This document shows, one piece after another, positions 48,638 to 60,630 of a stretch of DNA of 64,000 nt. Source of the DNA: Warburgia ugandensis. Lineage: Eukaryota > Streptophyta > Magnoliopsida > Canellales > Canellaceae. Made by a program: the position numbers and the translations under genes. Under the pieces are notes generated by a model. It did not search any database and was not told the origin of the DNA. It saw only the letters and a list, made by a program, of their open reading frames with translations. The stretch is from positions 61,733,495 to 61,797,494 of the forward strand of contig CP141127.1 of NCBI GenBank assembly GCA_035236585.1. Direction: 5' to 3'. The number at the start of each line of letters is the position of its first letter. Positions within the stretch are counted from its first letter, which is position 1.

Positions 48638-51600
48638 TGTAACACCCCTAACTTTTGTAAGGAGATTGAATAAATAATAAAATTGGAAATTTCAAAGAAA
48701 ATTAGGCTGGAATATTAGGGTTATAAAAAAATGCACTTCTCATAGAAGTACAATCAAGGTAAAAGACATGTATAATTGAAAACATACTTCACGAACCCTT
48801 TAGAATGATTGTAAGTACATCAAATTCTGAGATTGGATAAAAAAATCCTTATTTTTGTCCATTTTAATGAATAAAAGGGTAAAATGGTAATTTTACTCAT
48901 AACCAAGACCTAAGATATAAAAATTTGGAATGCACTCAAAAATACGATTCCAACGCCACTAAGTACGCTCAATTCTGAGTTTGTGGGAATAAATCCTATT
49001 TTCTCCATTTTTGGAATTAAAAGGGCAAAAGGGTCCTTTCACACCTCTGTGGAGCCCACAAAGGGATCCAATGGCCAAAACAAATGTAATTATGAGTCAA
49101 ACCACTACCACCTATCAGTGGATAAGGAGGTGGTAGTGGGAATTCAATGACAATTTAATACTAAAAAAAAAAAAGAAACATGATAATTACATATAATCAT
49201 GAAATTTTTCAAAAATGCCTATAAATACCTCAGAAAAAATTCCTAAAAATGTTCATATAATTCATCACGAAATTCTATAGCCTCCCCCAAAATTTTATCT
49301 CAACACTCCTCCTTCTTTCTCTTTTCTTCCTTCTTTCTCCCTCTTTATTTTCTTTTGTTAACACGTCCACAGACGCACCCGGGTGAATATTCCCCCTGAA
49401 TCATCGGGCGAGTATGTAGACACATCCTCCCAACGAATAGGATTTTCACCTTGCTATGGTTTTGCAATTAGCCATCCACTCTAGATTGTTGAAACCTTAA
49501 TCCACTTCATTTAAAAGGTTCAACACATCAAAATACACAAAAACCCTATCCTTTTACGACGATAAGTGAAGAATTCATTGGCCAAATCACTAGAAAATAG
49601 TAGCTCTAGTGACCTATATATCAGGCATGGATTTCTTATTTTTCAGCCAAGTTTTCGGACACTGACCACACCAGGTAGGTGGATCTCATCCCCCTCTTCA
49701 TTTTCTCTAAGTTGATTTTGGGTTTTGGGCTCATCAGAATTGTTTCTTAGGTGATCTTCACCAACGAACTAGTACTAGCAATCAGCCCTAATTCACCATC
49801 TTGGATGGCTCATATAAAACTTTTGAGCCATTGGATGGATTCCCAGGGCCCAAAAACCACAAGAGATGAAATCTGGGTAGTTGGATGTAAAGGATGGAGG
49901 AGATCTAGCAATGGGTGATTCGATGGTCCAGATCTGGACCGTTTCACCTATAGCCAGTCACCTCCACCCCACTATCTAGAATAAGTGGTAACGGGCACCA
50001 GCCGCTGATCCCCATACCCATAAAACCATATTTGATCTGGGCCATCCAATTTTGAACTGAAACCTTAATTTTTAATTAAGAGCTCAATTTAGCTTTGAAT
50101 TTAGATCAGAAAGTTTTTATAGATTCCATGTCACTTGTATAAGTTATTGAACTCATAATATTTATTTTTTAATTTAATATATTTGTAAAAATTACTAAAA
50201 TCCTTTCCTATAGTATTAGTTCATGATCTAGATGATCTCAAAATAGAGATCTAAACTGATGGATAGGTTTAGGAGGTCCCAAAACCTTAAGGACAATAAA
50301 CATAGTAAAATTTATGAATTTCTACATCACGTAAATAAACAAAAATAGTAAGATCAAATTTTACCCCTTAAAATGGGTTAAAATCTTAAAATCCCAATTC
50401 TGATCTCGATTTAACTCCAAATTAAGATTGGCAAGTTGGCTTGGATTCCTCTTACTAAGTAGAACCTCCTAAACTTAGCAAATTTATGCTTTGATGCATG
50501 TAATATTCTGTTAATAAAGAAAAGTATTGCTAATTCTCATGATTAGTGAAATTTGGAATGATCAAGCTCTATAATTCTGATCCACTAATGATCTTGTGAC
50601 TTTCAAATATGGAATCAACGGTTATAAGTGACTGATCCATGTTTAATTAAGAGATCTAGCCTTAAAAGTAGTAAGATCCATAAAAAGGAATGGTAATCTA
50701 CTTGATCAAGTTGATGAAGGATGATTGGAGAGTATGGATGTATTTGGATGAAGATATGAAGTTAGTATCATATGGATTAATGAACTTGATGATGATGATT
50801 TGGGATAGATTAAGATCTATGCCCTTAAATTGGATAAAAGGTCTTAAGATCTTCTTGATTGGTTGGACCAAGAAGGATCAAATCATTTGATGAGTTGCAT
50901 CAATTATCTAATAATGAAATCAAATTAAGAAGATGTATTTGATCTAAAGAAAAATGAAAAGATCAAAATCTAACACCTAAAAGGGATAGAAATCAACTAT
51001 GACCATTGGATCATGATGAATATTTATGGCAAGTTAGATTTTCATTTGAATTATTAAATGTTATTATAATTGTCACTTATTGCTTAGTAGATTTAACTGT
51101 AGATTTATTTATTTATGCTTTAATGCTTATGTTCTAAAAATTACATTGAAAATGTAATTAAATAAAAAATAGAGTTGAAGGACATTTACATGGAATGAAT
51201 GACATGGACTTAATGATAGTAAGGGCTATCGTTAGCAAGATAATATAAGGAATATCATTTCCTTGCCCCAAATTAGGAGAATAATGAAACTCCATGAACG
51301 ACATCTTAAAGTTCATGGACTTAATTAAAATCAATTAGAGAGAGTGCTTAGGGTTGAAATGCTCATAGGAGCCTTATAATCACACCAATGAATGATGAAC
51401 ATGGTGGTTAAGGGGGTTCTCTAATAGAGCCTCGCTCTTTCCCTACCTTTCATTGACATTTAGGAGGTCTAAATGCCTCCTTACATGAGGATTGAAGTAA
51501 CCACTTTGTTTTCAACCATTCAGCTAGTAAGACTTAGCCAATTTGATATAAGAGGAGCTATCTAAACTTAGGATGGAATAACCTATCCTCAACCAGTAAA

Positions 51601-53161
51601 ACATTAACTAGTTGAGTAATAATAATTAGAATATAAAAGGTTAGTAAATTATCTAATCTTAATAAAAATTGTAAATAAGATAAGGAAGATCAAACAAGAT
51701 CCAAGAGAGATCTTGAAGGATCACAAACAAAAAGAAAAGAAATATAATGTAGATTGTAGTATTGTTCTATGATTTTACTTGTAGTGTAGATTGTGAACTT
51801 AGAAGATTTGAAACCTTGATCACATATGATTCAAAGAAAGTTAGGGCATCCCCCATAGATAACTTAAATACATGTAGAAAGAATACTTGGATAAAGGAAT
51901 AACTTTATACGTATGGTTTGACAGATGCGTGAATCAAGACCATGATCGACAATATGGAGTGAATACCACTTGAGATGTATGAATCAAGACCATGATACCA
52001 CTTTGAGGTAGGTGGATGTACAGGAATATACTAAGGATTCATGTGTATAAATACATGATCTTTTGTCTAGAATTATAGACCTTCTTGATATAAGTATACT
52101 TTGTACCTTAGCATTATAATGATCTAATCACATGATCCAACTAAGTGATCCAACCCCATGATCCAATTCAACTGATCCAATTTAATGATCTAATCAAATG
52201 AGGTGAAAGTAATGAGATATGTAGACTAAGGAAACCCTAAGAAGAGAGCATAGAAAATATTCCAACCTTAGTTAAACAGACACATCGTCTTATATGTAAA
52301 ATGTATTTTACATACAAGCATGGTGGCTTGTGATTTTTCTTTATAGCCCTAGGACTGGGGATGCTATGCTAGGAAAGTTATGAGGGTTTGGCCACCCACT
52401 TCCTGAAACTTATATGATAGATACCATGCCCAAAGAGAGGCTAAATGTCGGGTGGGGCAATCATGGGAAGGCTGCCGCTGTGATAGCCATGGTCCTCCCC
52501 ATGCGGACATGGATTTGGTTATTTCTATAGTTGGTATCAGTGGATTATTATGCAGTTATTCGAATGCCCTGTACGAATTTAGACTGGTGCATAGTAGTCC
52601 TTGAGTTTTTTACATTATGATGCACATATCATAGGCATAGTGTAATGCCATGGCATGATGAGATGCCACTCCATGAGTTCCTAGAAAGAAAATCCATGCA
52701 TGAGAATTGGCTGAATATTGATCTCCTAAGTGGAAGTATAGCCAGGAGAATTAGGAGCGCAAGAAGGTAGAAGACTTGAAGAGAATAATCAATCAGGGTA
52801 TGTCCCTTGAAGACTTTTTTTTTTTTTTTTTTTTTGAGAGAATTATACTGCATTGAGAGTTTTTAATGTAAGGTGAGGTTTGAAATTTGGATTATGTAAT
52901 TTGGACAATGGTTTGTAATTATAATACGGAGGCTGTGTAAGAGTGAACTACTGGATGATTCCTAGTATTCAATAAAATTTTATTTTATACAAAATGTCTG
53001 TGTATTATGTACCTTGAGGTGAGACTTGGGTATTGTTACAAACGAATTTAAAAGAAAAGAATTTTCACTGCATTGTGTGCGAAATTTTTTTACCATTAAG
53101 GGCCTTGCCTTTGAAAAATGTTTTATAAAATGTGTTACAATAAAAAACCTGGGTCATCACA
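48638..53161 (+). repeat. 5' LTR of the Tekay element
   Basis: Starts tgtaacacccctaac and ends gggtcatcaca, just before the primer site. It matches 57699-64000 once the solo LTR there is removed. In the first 160 aligned bases I count about a dozen differences, indicating an old insertion. It contains a TATA box, a pyrimidine-rich stretch at about 49300 and a 21-base T run at 52815-52835. No genes inside. Confidence 0.9.
49220..49227 (+). promoter_or_regulatory. TATA box of the Tekay 5' LTR
   Basis: TATAAATA in the context gcctataaatacctc, conserved in the 3' LTR at 60874-60881. It is the best candidate core promoter of the element. Confidence 0.65.
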
Positions 53162-53163
53162 GT

Positions 53164-53176
53164 TGGTATCAGAGCC
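53164..53176 (+). promoter_or_regulatory. Primer-binding site, initiator tRNA-Met
   Basis: tggtatcagagcc two bases after the LTR end, the standard Tekay/chromovirus primer site complementary to the 3' end of initiator tRNA-Met. Confidence 0.9.
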
Positions 53177-53286
53177 ATTCATCTAGTCACTCATAGCCTC
53201 AATATGTCTAGAGGAATAATCCAAATTAGGATATATTAGAAATGGGTTAAGTAGAATACTTATATAGAAATCTAGGTTTTGAGTAG

Positions 53287-54302
53287 ATGCCACCTAAAAG
53301 GGAAACTAAGAGGATGACTCGAAGTGAACCTGAGAATGTTATGGAAGAATCATCTAGGAATAATCTAGAGGAGGTGATGACTAGGGTATTGAGGAATCTT
53401 CTTCCTCAGCTTATACAGCCTTAGGCTACTCCAATTGAAGCACCAACTATTCAGGCCCAGGCTCAACTAGACATAGGACTCAGTGCTCTTATACCCAGAT
53501 AGGAAACTCCAACTCCAGTACAAGATAATTCTTCAGCTATACCTAGCGGAGTGTTGAAAGGTTCCAGAATATGGTTATCAGCTACAATGGCAAGGGTGTT
53601 GCCGAGAAAGCTGAAGAATGGATCTATGAAGTAGAAAGACCTTCAGTGTATTAAGGACTCTAGAGAATCTAAAGGTCAAGTTGGCCACATATATATTGAA
53701 GCAAGAAGCAACTTTCTGGTGGAGATTAGTGCAAATGAATTTCTTCTCCAATCTTGAAGATATTTCATGGGAAAATTTTAAGAAATTTTGCAATGAAAAA
53801 TATTTCCCAGTCCATGTGCAAGTCCGAAAGGAGTTCTTAGATCTATGGCAAGGAAACCATTCAATTTTTCATTATGAAAATAAGTTCATTCAACTAAAGA
53901 GATTTGCAAGCCATATATGTGACACTGAAAGGCATATGATGGATCATTTTATGGAAGGTTACAGGGCTAAGAACGAAGGTGCTAGGAACCAAACGTATAA
54001 CTATGACCAAGTGTGTCGAGATAGCTTCTAAATTCTAAGAAGACTATAAGAGAAACCAATTTACCAAACTTGGAGGAGGGAGCAATTATCATCAAAAACC
54101 CTTCAAGAAGGGCAAGAGACCATCAAACAACTTCAGGCCTTCTAGTCATTAGGGGAATCAAGCTAAACGAAGAACATGCCTCAAATGCAAAGTATATTAT
54201 CCAGGCAATGTGTGTCCTAATCTGGCGCCACAACCACCATGATCTCCTATCAAATGTTACAAGTGTGGCGAGGTAGGGCATTTCTCTAATAACTGCAACA
54301 AA
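53287..54302 (+). pseudogene. Tekay gag remnant with zinc knuckle
   Basis: Capsid/nucleocapsid protein. The likely start at 53287 gives MPPKRETKRMTRSEPE and hits a stop at 53422. The capsid domain is in another frame at 53681-54031 (EATFWWRLVQMNF, ENFKKFCNEKYFP, FLDLWQGNHSIFHYENKF). The nucleocapsid zinc knuckle CYKCGEVGHFSNNC is intact at 54255-54296 in the frame of the downstream protease. At least two shifts break the gene. Confidence 0.85.
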
Positions 54303-54305
54303 CCC

Positions 54306-56234
54306 TTGGTAGTTAAGGGTGCAAAACCTGAGAATGTACTACGTCATCAAGGAAGGGTGTACGTCATTACTGATAGAGAGGCTAGTACATCTAATGTAGT
54401 TATTGAAGGTGCATTGCTAGTATCTAATCACCATGCCAAAGTACTGTTTGATTCTGGATCTACCCATTCTTTCATATCATGTGTATTTACATTTACTATA
54501 CAATTGATAATGGAGAAATTGGGATTCTATCTGGATGTGATAACACTAGTGGGAAAAATAGTTAGATTATAGGAATATCTTCAAGATGTACATGTTGAAG
54601 TATAGGGGAAAAGAATGGGTATAGACCTCATTTTACTAAACATGATAGATTTTGATATAATACTAGGTATGGATTGGCTAGCAAAATACTGGGTAATTAT
54701 GGACTGTCGTAAAAAGAAAATCACTTTTAACATATGAGGAGAAGAAATGCTAGTATTGCATGGAAAACCAAATGGCTTAGACAACTCTATCATAACAGCT
54801 ATGAAGGTTGCCAAATATGTGTCCAAGGGATGTTAGGCATTTTTAGCAACTGTAGTTGCCTTGAATGTTGAACAGCCCAAGATAGAAGAAATCGACATAG
54901 TCAAGGAATTTCAAGATATATTCCTTGAAGAACTCCCAGGTTTACCACCACAGAGGGAAATTGTGTTTACGATCAAAGTAATTCCTAGCTCAACTCCAAT
55001 TTCTAAAGCACCCTATAGGATGGCCCCAATTGAGTTAAGGGAATTGAAGAATCAACTCCAAGAATTGTTGGACAAAGGGCTTATCTGACCAAGTAGTTCA
55101 CCATGGGGAGCACTAATGATATTTGTGAAAAAGAAAGATGGGTCTTTGAGGTTATGTATTGATTATCGGATGCAAAACAATGTGACAATAAAAAATAAAT
55201 ACCCTCTACCCTGCATTGATGATCTCTTTGATCAACTCCAATCTTCTAAGGCCTTTTCCAAAATTGACCTTAGATCAAGATATCATCAATTGCGTATCAA
55301 AGGTGAAGATATACCCAAAACCACATGTAGAACTCGGTACGGACATTATGAATTTTTGGTGATGTCTTTTGGATTAACCAATGCTCCTACTGTATTGATG
55401 GACTTGATGAATAGAATTTTCAAGGAATTTCTAGATAAATTTGTAATCATATTTATCTATGATATACAGATTTATTCTACTAGTATATGGGAACATCAGG
55501 AACATTTACGGATTGTATTAAACACACTTAGAAGACAACTATTTGGAAATTTTAATAAGTGTGAATTTTGGTTGGAAAAAATCAACTTTCTAGGGCATGT
55601 AATTTCTCGGAATGAAGTAGAGGTGGACCCAAACAAGGTGGAAGCAATAATGAATTGGGACCAGCTAAAGACAGTAACTGAAATATGAAGTTTTCTGGGG
55701 TTAGCTAGATATTATTGTAGATTTATCCAAGGATTTTCCCGTATAGCTCTTCCTTTGACTTCTTTGACTAGAAAAGGAGTACAATTTACTTGGATTGATG
55801 AGTGTGAAAGGAGTTTCCAAGAGTTAAAGAGAAGATTAACTATAGCACCAATATTGACATTACCATTAGGGAGTGGAGGTTATGAAATATATTGTGATGC
55901 TTCAGGAAAAGGGTTAGGAAGTGTACTGATGAAAAATGGGAAAGCTATTGCTTATGCTTCACGACAACTGAAAAAACATGAAATGAACTACCCAGTACAA
56001 TACCTAGAACTTGTAGAGGTAGTGTTTGCCTTAAAATTTTGGCGATATTACTTGTACAGGGAGAAATTCAATGTATTCACCAATCATAAGAACCTCAAGT
56101 ATATTTTCACCCAAGCTGATTTGAATATGAGACAAGGAAGGTGGATGGAATATATTAAGGATTATGATTTTGTAATTCAATACCATCTTGGAAGGGCTGA
56201 TGCACTAAAAGTATACACTCAAAAGCAGTATTAG
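54306..56234 (+). pseudogene. Tekay protease, reverse transcriptase and RNase H
   Basis: One frame throughout. The protease active site DSGSTHSFIS is at 54450 and ILGMDWLAKY follows near 54660. The pre-RT block reads EFQDIFLEELPGLPPQREI (54861-55088, ending in a stop). RT (55116-55688) has [30 protein letters not shown] and [10 protein letters not shown], but the catalytic F-I-D-D is FIYD (tat at 55458), so the first active-site Asp is lost. RNase H (55755-56234) has [14 protein letters not shown] and, in place of T-D-H-K, TNHK. Several in-frame stops, among them 54570, 55086 and 55686. Confidence 0.9.
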
Positions 56235-57650
56235 CTAATGTCACCATTAAGTTAGCTAAACAAATTTTAAGGGCCCAAGAAGGGGATATAGCAATATAAG
56301 AAATGTGTGAAAAGATGGGTTAATAGAGATTCATATGGGGGTATTCGGTTCCAAGGAAGACTTGTGGTTCGCTTAAGTTTGAGAAAAGCACTACTACAAG
56401 AAGCCCATCCATCCAAATTTTCTATACACCCTGGAGGAACAAAAATGTACCAAGATTTAAAAAGAAACTTCTAGTGAGAAGGTATGAAGAGAGATATCAG
56501 GGAATGTGTGGCTAAGTGCTTAATTTTCCAACAAGTGAAGGCTGAACATCAAAGACTAGCTAGATTACTACAAACCCTAGAATTGCCAGAATGGAAATGG
56601 GATCATATCACCATGGACTTTGTTGTGGGTTACTAAGGACTCAAGTAGGTCATGATATGATTTGAGTAATAGTTGACAAGCTAACCAAGTCGGCACACTT
56701 CCTTCCAATCAAACAAAACCAATCTATTAGCAATTTAACCTAGTTATATGTAAGAGAAATGGTCAGTCTTCATGGGGTCCCACTCTCCATCATCTCTGAT
56801 CAAGATGGAAGGTTTACCTCTAGAAGCTGGAAGAGCGTGCAATAGGAATTTAGGACATCACTAAAGTTTAGTATAGCCTTTCAGCCACAAACTAATGGTC
56901 AATCAGAAAGGACCATTCAAACTTTAGAAGATATGCTAAGGGCCTGTGCATTAGACTAGAGAAAGTTGGGATGAACATCTTCCACTACTGGAGTTCACGT
57001 ATAATAACAATTTTCATGCAAGTATCGGTATGGCACCATATGAAGCATTGTATGGATGACCATGTCGATCGCCAACTTGTTGGGATGACGTGGGAGAGAG
57101 GAAGTTGATAAAATCAGAACTAGTGGATCAATGTACAGACAAGGTGAGAATAATAAAGAAAAGATTGTTGGTAGCTCATAGTCGTTAGAAAAGCTATGTG
57201 GATAAAAGATACCGAACCCTAGAATTCGAAGCAGGTGACCATGTGTTTTTGAAGGTTTCACCAGTTAAGGGAGTAAGGAGGTTTTGAAGTAAGGGAAAAC
57301 TTAGTCCAAGGTATATTGGTCCTTTTGAAATTCTAGAAAGGGTTGGTCTGGTGGCTTACAAATTAGTCCTACCACCCCAACTTTTAGAGGTACACAATGT
57401 ATTTCACATATCCATGTTATGAAAATACATTCCAGATGAGACTCGTGTGCTTCAAAGTATACCTGAAGTGTTAAATATAGATTTAACCTTTAAAGAATGG
57501 GTAATCTGGATCTTGGACAGGAAAGAGCAACAATTGAGGACCAAATTTACCCCTTTAGTCAAGGTATTATGGCAACATCATACGATTGAGGAAGCTACTT
57601 GGGATTTAGAAGAGGTAATGAAAAAGTTGTATCCTAGTCTATTTGAGTAG
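56235..57650 (+). pseudogene. Tekay integrase and chromodomain-like C-terminus
   Basis: The zinc-binding part has EAHPSKFSIHPGGTKMY and CVAKCLIFQQVKAEHQ (the C-x-x-C pair has lost one Cys). The catalytic core keeps WDHITMDFVVG, a broken S-D-x-D-x-x-F block near 56800, and remnants of the Glu block near 56890-56950 (QTNGQSE in another frame). From 56970 the frame is cleaner: [36 protein letters not shown] and HNVFHISML. Then, in 57447-57650, VIWILDRKEQQLRTK, VKVLWQHHTIEEATWDLEE and the natural end PSLFE. The last part is the divergent chromodomain used by this lineage in target choice. Confidence 0.88.
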
Positions 57651-57685
57651 TTGTAAATTAGAAATTTTGAAGACGAAATTTTTGT

Positions 57686-57698
57686 AAGAGGGGTAGAT
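57686..57698 (+). promoter_or_regulatory. Polypurine tract of the Tekay element
   Basis: aagaggggtagat immediately before the 3' LTR (tgcaacacccc, 57699). It primes plus-strand DNA synthesis. Confidence 0.85.
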
Positions 57699-58049
57699 TG
57701 CAACACCCCTAACTTTTGTAAGGAGATTGAATAAATAATAAAATTGAAAATTTCAAAGAAAATCATGCTGGAATATTGGGGTTATAAAAAAATGCACTTC
57801 TCATAGAAGTATAATCAAGGTATAAGATGTGTATAATTGAAAACATACTCGAGGAACCCTTCAGAATGACTGTAAGTACATCAAATTTTGAGATAGGATG
57901 AAAAATCCTTATTTTGCTCCATTTTTATGAATAAAAGGGTAAAATGGTAATTTTACTCATAACCAAGACCTAAGACATAAAAATTTGGAATGTACTTGAA
58001 AATACGATTCCAATGCCACAAGTACGCTCAATTTTGAGTTCATGAGAAT

Positions 58050-60630
58050 TGTCACGACCCGGGTTTTTATATGATGCAATTTTGATAAAAAGGCGAGATC
58101 TCTTGTTTTATAAATATGAAATGCATGAAAATATTTCTCATTTGGAAAACAAGCTTTCATAAAATCCTCGAGTGTCCAAACACATTCTCAATTTATTTAG
58201 CCATAGCAAAGTTTAAATCAATATTATTCCCAAGAAAGTGTTAGTCACAACCCCAGCTATTAGAGAGTAACTACAATCAAGTAACATTGAAAGATAAGAT
58301 AGGGGTTTACTTACTTGTACTTAGTTTGTGTCTCCTAGTACAAACGTTCCTTGCCCTTAAGTATTTACTTTTTATCTGAAAAATGTTGAGGATTGGGTGA
58401 GTATATACTATACTCAGTAGGAGCCTATCACTACTAGTTTTATAAATGCATGAGATGTTTTAAAATCATATGCTCATTCAAAACATGTGTATGTTTGAAT
58501 ACTCGAGTTCAATATCAGTATAAAAATCCATTATCAAACTGAAATACTAATGACTTAAAAGATCACATAATCCAAAATTGAAAGTATCATATATATATAT
58601 GATAACATCATGATATGCAATAGATGCTTCATGGAGTCCAACTCATGGATCTCTAGTATGGTATGGTTGACCAACCTCATATCATGTCATATGCAATGCA
58701 CATAAATCATCAAACCTATGGTCCACTATGCCCACGACCTCCTCGCCGTGTGGTCCCCGGGTACCTAAGGACATTCGGTCATAGCCTCCATGGGGCCTAT
58801 GACACGTCCACCCAGTGCCGTGACACCAGTGGTAGCCCCCTGTACCACATGCAGTCGACGTAGGGACTTGCCTCTTTTTGGGCGTGGTACCATCCACCTA
58901 TTAGTGGTAGAGGCCGGGTGGCCAACCCAGGCCCCTCGGCATAGCTCCCACGGGCTTACTTGCCTAAATCACATAAGATTAAATGAGCCAAAACCTCTTG
59001 TTAAAACTTGTCCTCTTTGGGTCCCTCACAACTACCTGGCCCTCGGCACTCCAGCGTCTTTTGGCAACCCTCAAGGACATGCAATCTTTGCAAGTATTTA
59101 AATCATGCAATGTATGCACTTGTTTGCAACACATATATGAGCATAATGTATATGCAATCATTTCAAAACATGGCTATGTACAAAGCATTTATCATGCATG
59201 CTGAATTAAGTCATGAAAATTAAGTCATATATTTAAAACATATGTTCTCAAAACAATAATAGTTCTTTTAAAAGAATCTAATAGTGATAGAGCACCTACC
59301 TGGCTAGGTTGCGCTAACCCTGTTGTCCTCGGATGCTCCTGATCATGGTTTGGGGAATCAAGGTTAGTTTGGCCTATCTTTTATGGGTTTTAGAGTAATT
59401 GGTCCTATTACTTAGGAATTAAGGGTTCATCCCTATGCCTATGGGTGTCCTAAGGTCCTAATTGGGCCTTGGTATCCTTAGTTTTCCAAAGTTCTAGTGG
59501 CCACGCGCCACCATCCTATTCTAAGGGTCATTCCCACATTTTATTGGACCTTGATTAGAGATTTTATAGTTTGGATGTGTCTACGTCGTCGATACGGACA
59601 CAACGCTTTTTGTGACACCTCAATCGGAGCTCTAGATCTCAAGTTATAAGCGTTTTAGTGTTGTATGTACATAGAGTCTTAAAGACAAAAAGACGAAATG
59701 CTAGGATGCTGCGCGTCTGCGACGTGCGCCCCAGCTTCTTTAAGTAACCAAAAGTTGACACATTGCTAGCGCGCTGTGCGTCTGCTGAGTGCACCTCAGC
59801 GGGCATGTCTGCAGACGCGTGGTATGCTCTGCCCTTCTGTCTCTTTAGCGGGCGCGTCCCTGGACGCACCTGTTTGGTTTTTCAAATGGAGACGACGTGG
59901 AATGTTCCGACTGGAACGTTCCATCGTCTGGGGGACCGGGGCATCCTCAGGACACCCTAGTTCGACCCCTGTCAAACCAGTGCGGCCCAAGGAATGTCCC
60001 TGGGTCCTTGGTGGCTCTCCTGGGCTCCGTTTTGCATGGTTTTTCATGCAAAAACTTAAGGAAATTGACCTTGGAACTATGGGGGAGATGGGTTTTGAGC
60101 GATCTCGGACGTACCTGGCTCGTTGCTGGGTTTTTCTCCTCGTTTTCCCCTCTAGGTCACTGCTTCACGACTGGTTTTCTTCAACATTTTGGGCTGCCAT
60201 TAGAGGCACCGAAGGGCTCTATTTATAGAGCTAAGTGAGGGTTCTGGAGGGGGCTCTCACCGCCTTTGAATGGCAGTGATTTCTCCTCCATTCACCACCG
60301 TTCTAGAACCCTTTAGAGGTTGAAGACGACAGGGTGCCCGTATCAAAACAGGGCCCTGTGTTTTTCAAGTTAAGTCGTTTTTGTAAAATTTACAGTTTTG
60401 CCCCTGAACTTCAAAGGGCCATATCTTGCTCATTTTAACTCCGTTTTGGGTGATTTTGGTCTCGTTGGATTCATTTTTCTGACACGCATCTAATGGAACC
60501 ACTTTTTGGACCAAATTTCTGGGTTCAGTCAAGGTGAATGGTGAAATGACTAAAATGCCCTTTTCTTTAAAAACTGAACTTTTCATTGCTAAACTTGGAA
60601 TTCCAATATTACAAAATTGGAGTCATTATA
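58050..60630 (-). mobile_element. Solo LTR of a second chromovirus-like family
   Basis: Sits exactly at a gap in the 5'/3' LTR alignment, flanked by the 5-bp target duplication agaat (58045-58049 and 60631-60635). On the minus strand it starts tataatgactcc (TG decayed to TA) and ends cccgggtcgtgaca, like LTRs that precede an initiator-Met primer site. A minus-strand TATA box agrees with this orientation. It is GC-richer than its surroundings, with several open frames (for example 59776-60228) that show no domains and are not called. Confidence 0.85.
60217..60230 (-). promoter_or_regulatory. TATA box of the solo LTR
   Basis: Minus-strand ctctataaatagag, a near-ideal plant TATA box, supports minus-strand transcription of the parent element. 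Confidence 0.6.

Noticed and set aside
58679-59223. Overlapping short frames on both strands
   Set aside because: LTR sequence without motifs; mutually overlapping and inconsistent.
59776-60228. 150-codon and overlapping frames in a GC-rich patch, possible host exon
   Set aside because: Fully inside a solo LTR defined by target duplications and an empty-site comparison; no domain; the GC-rich patch is LTR sequence.
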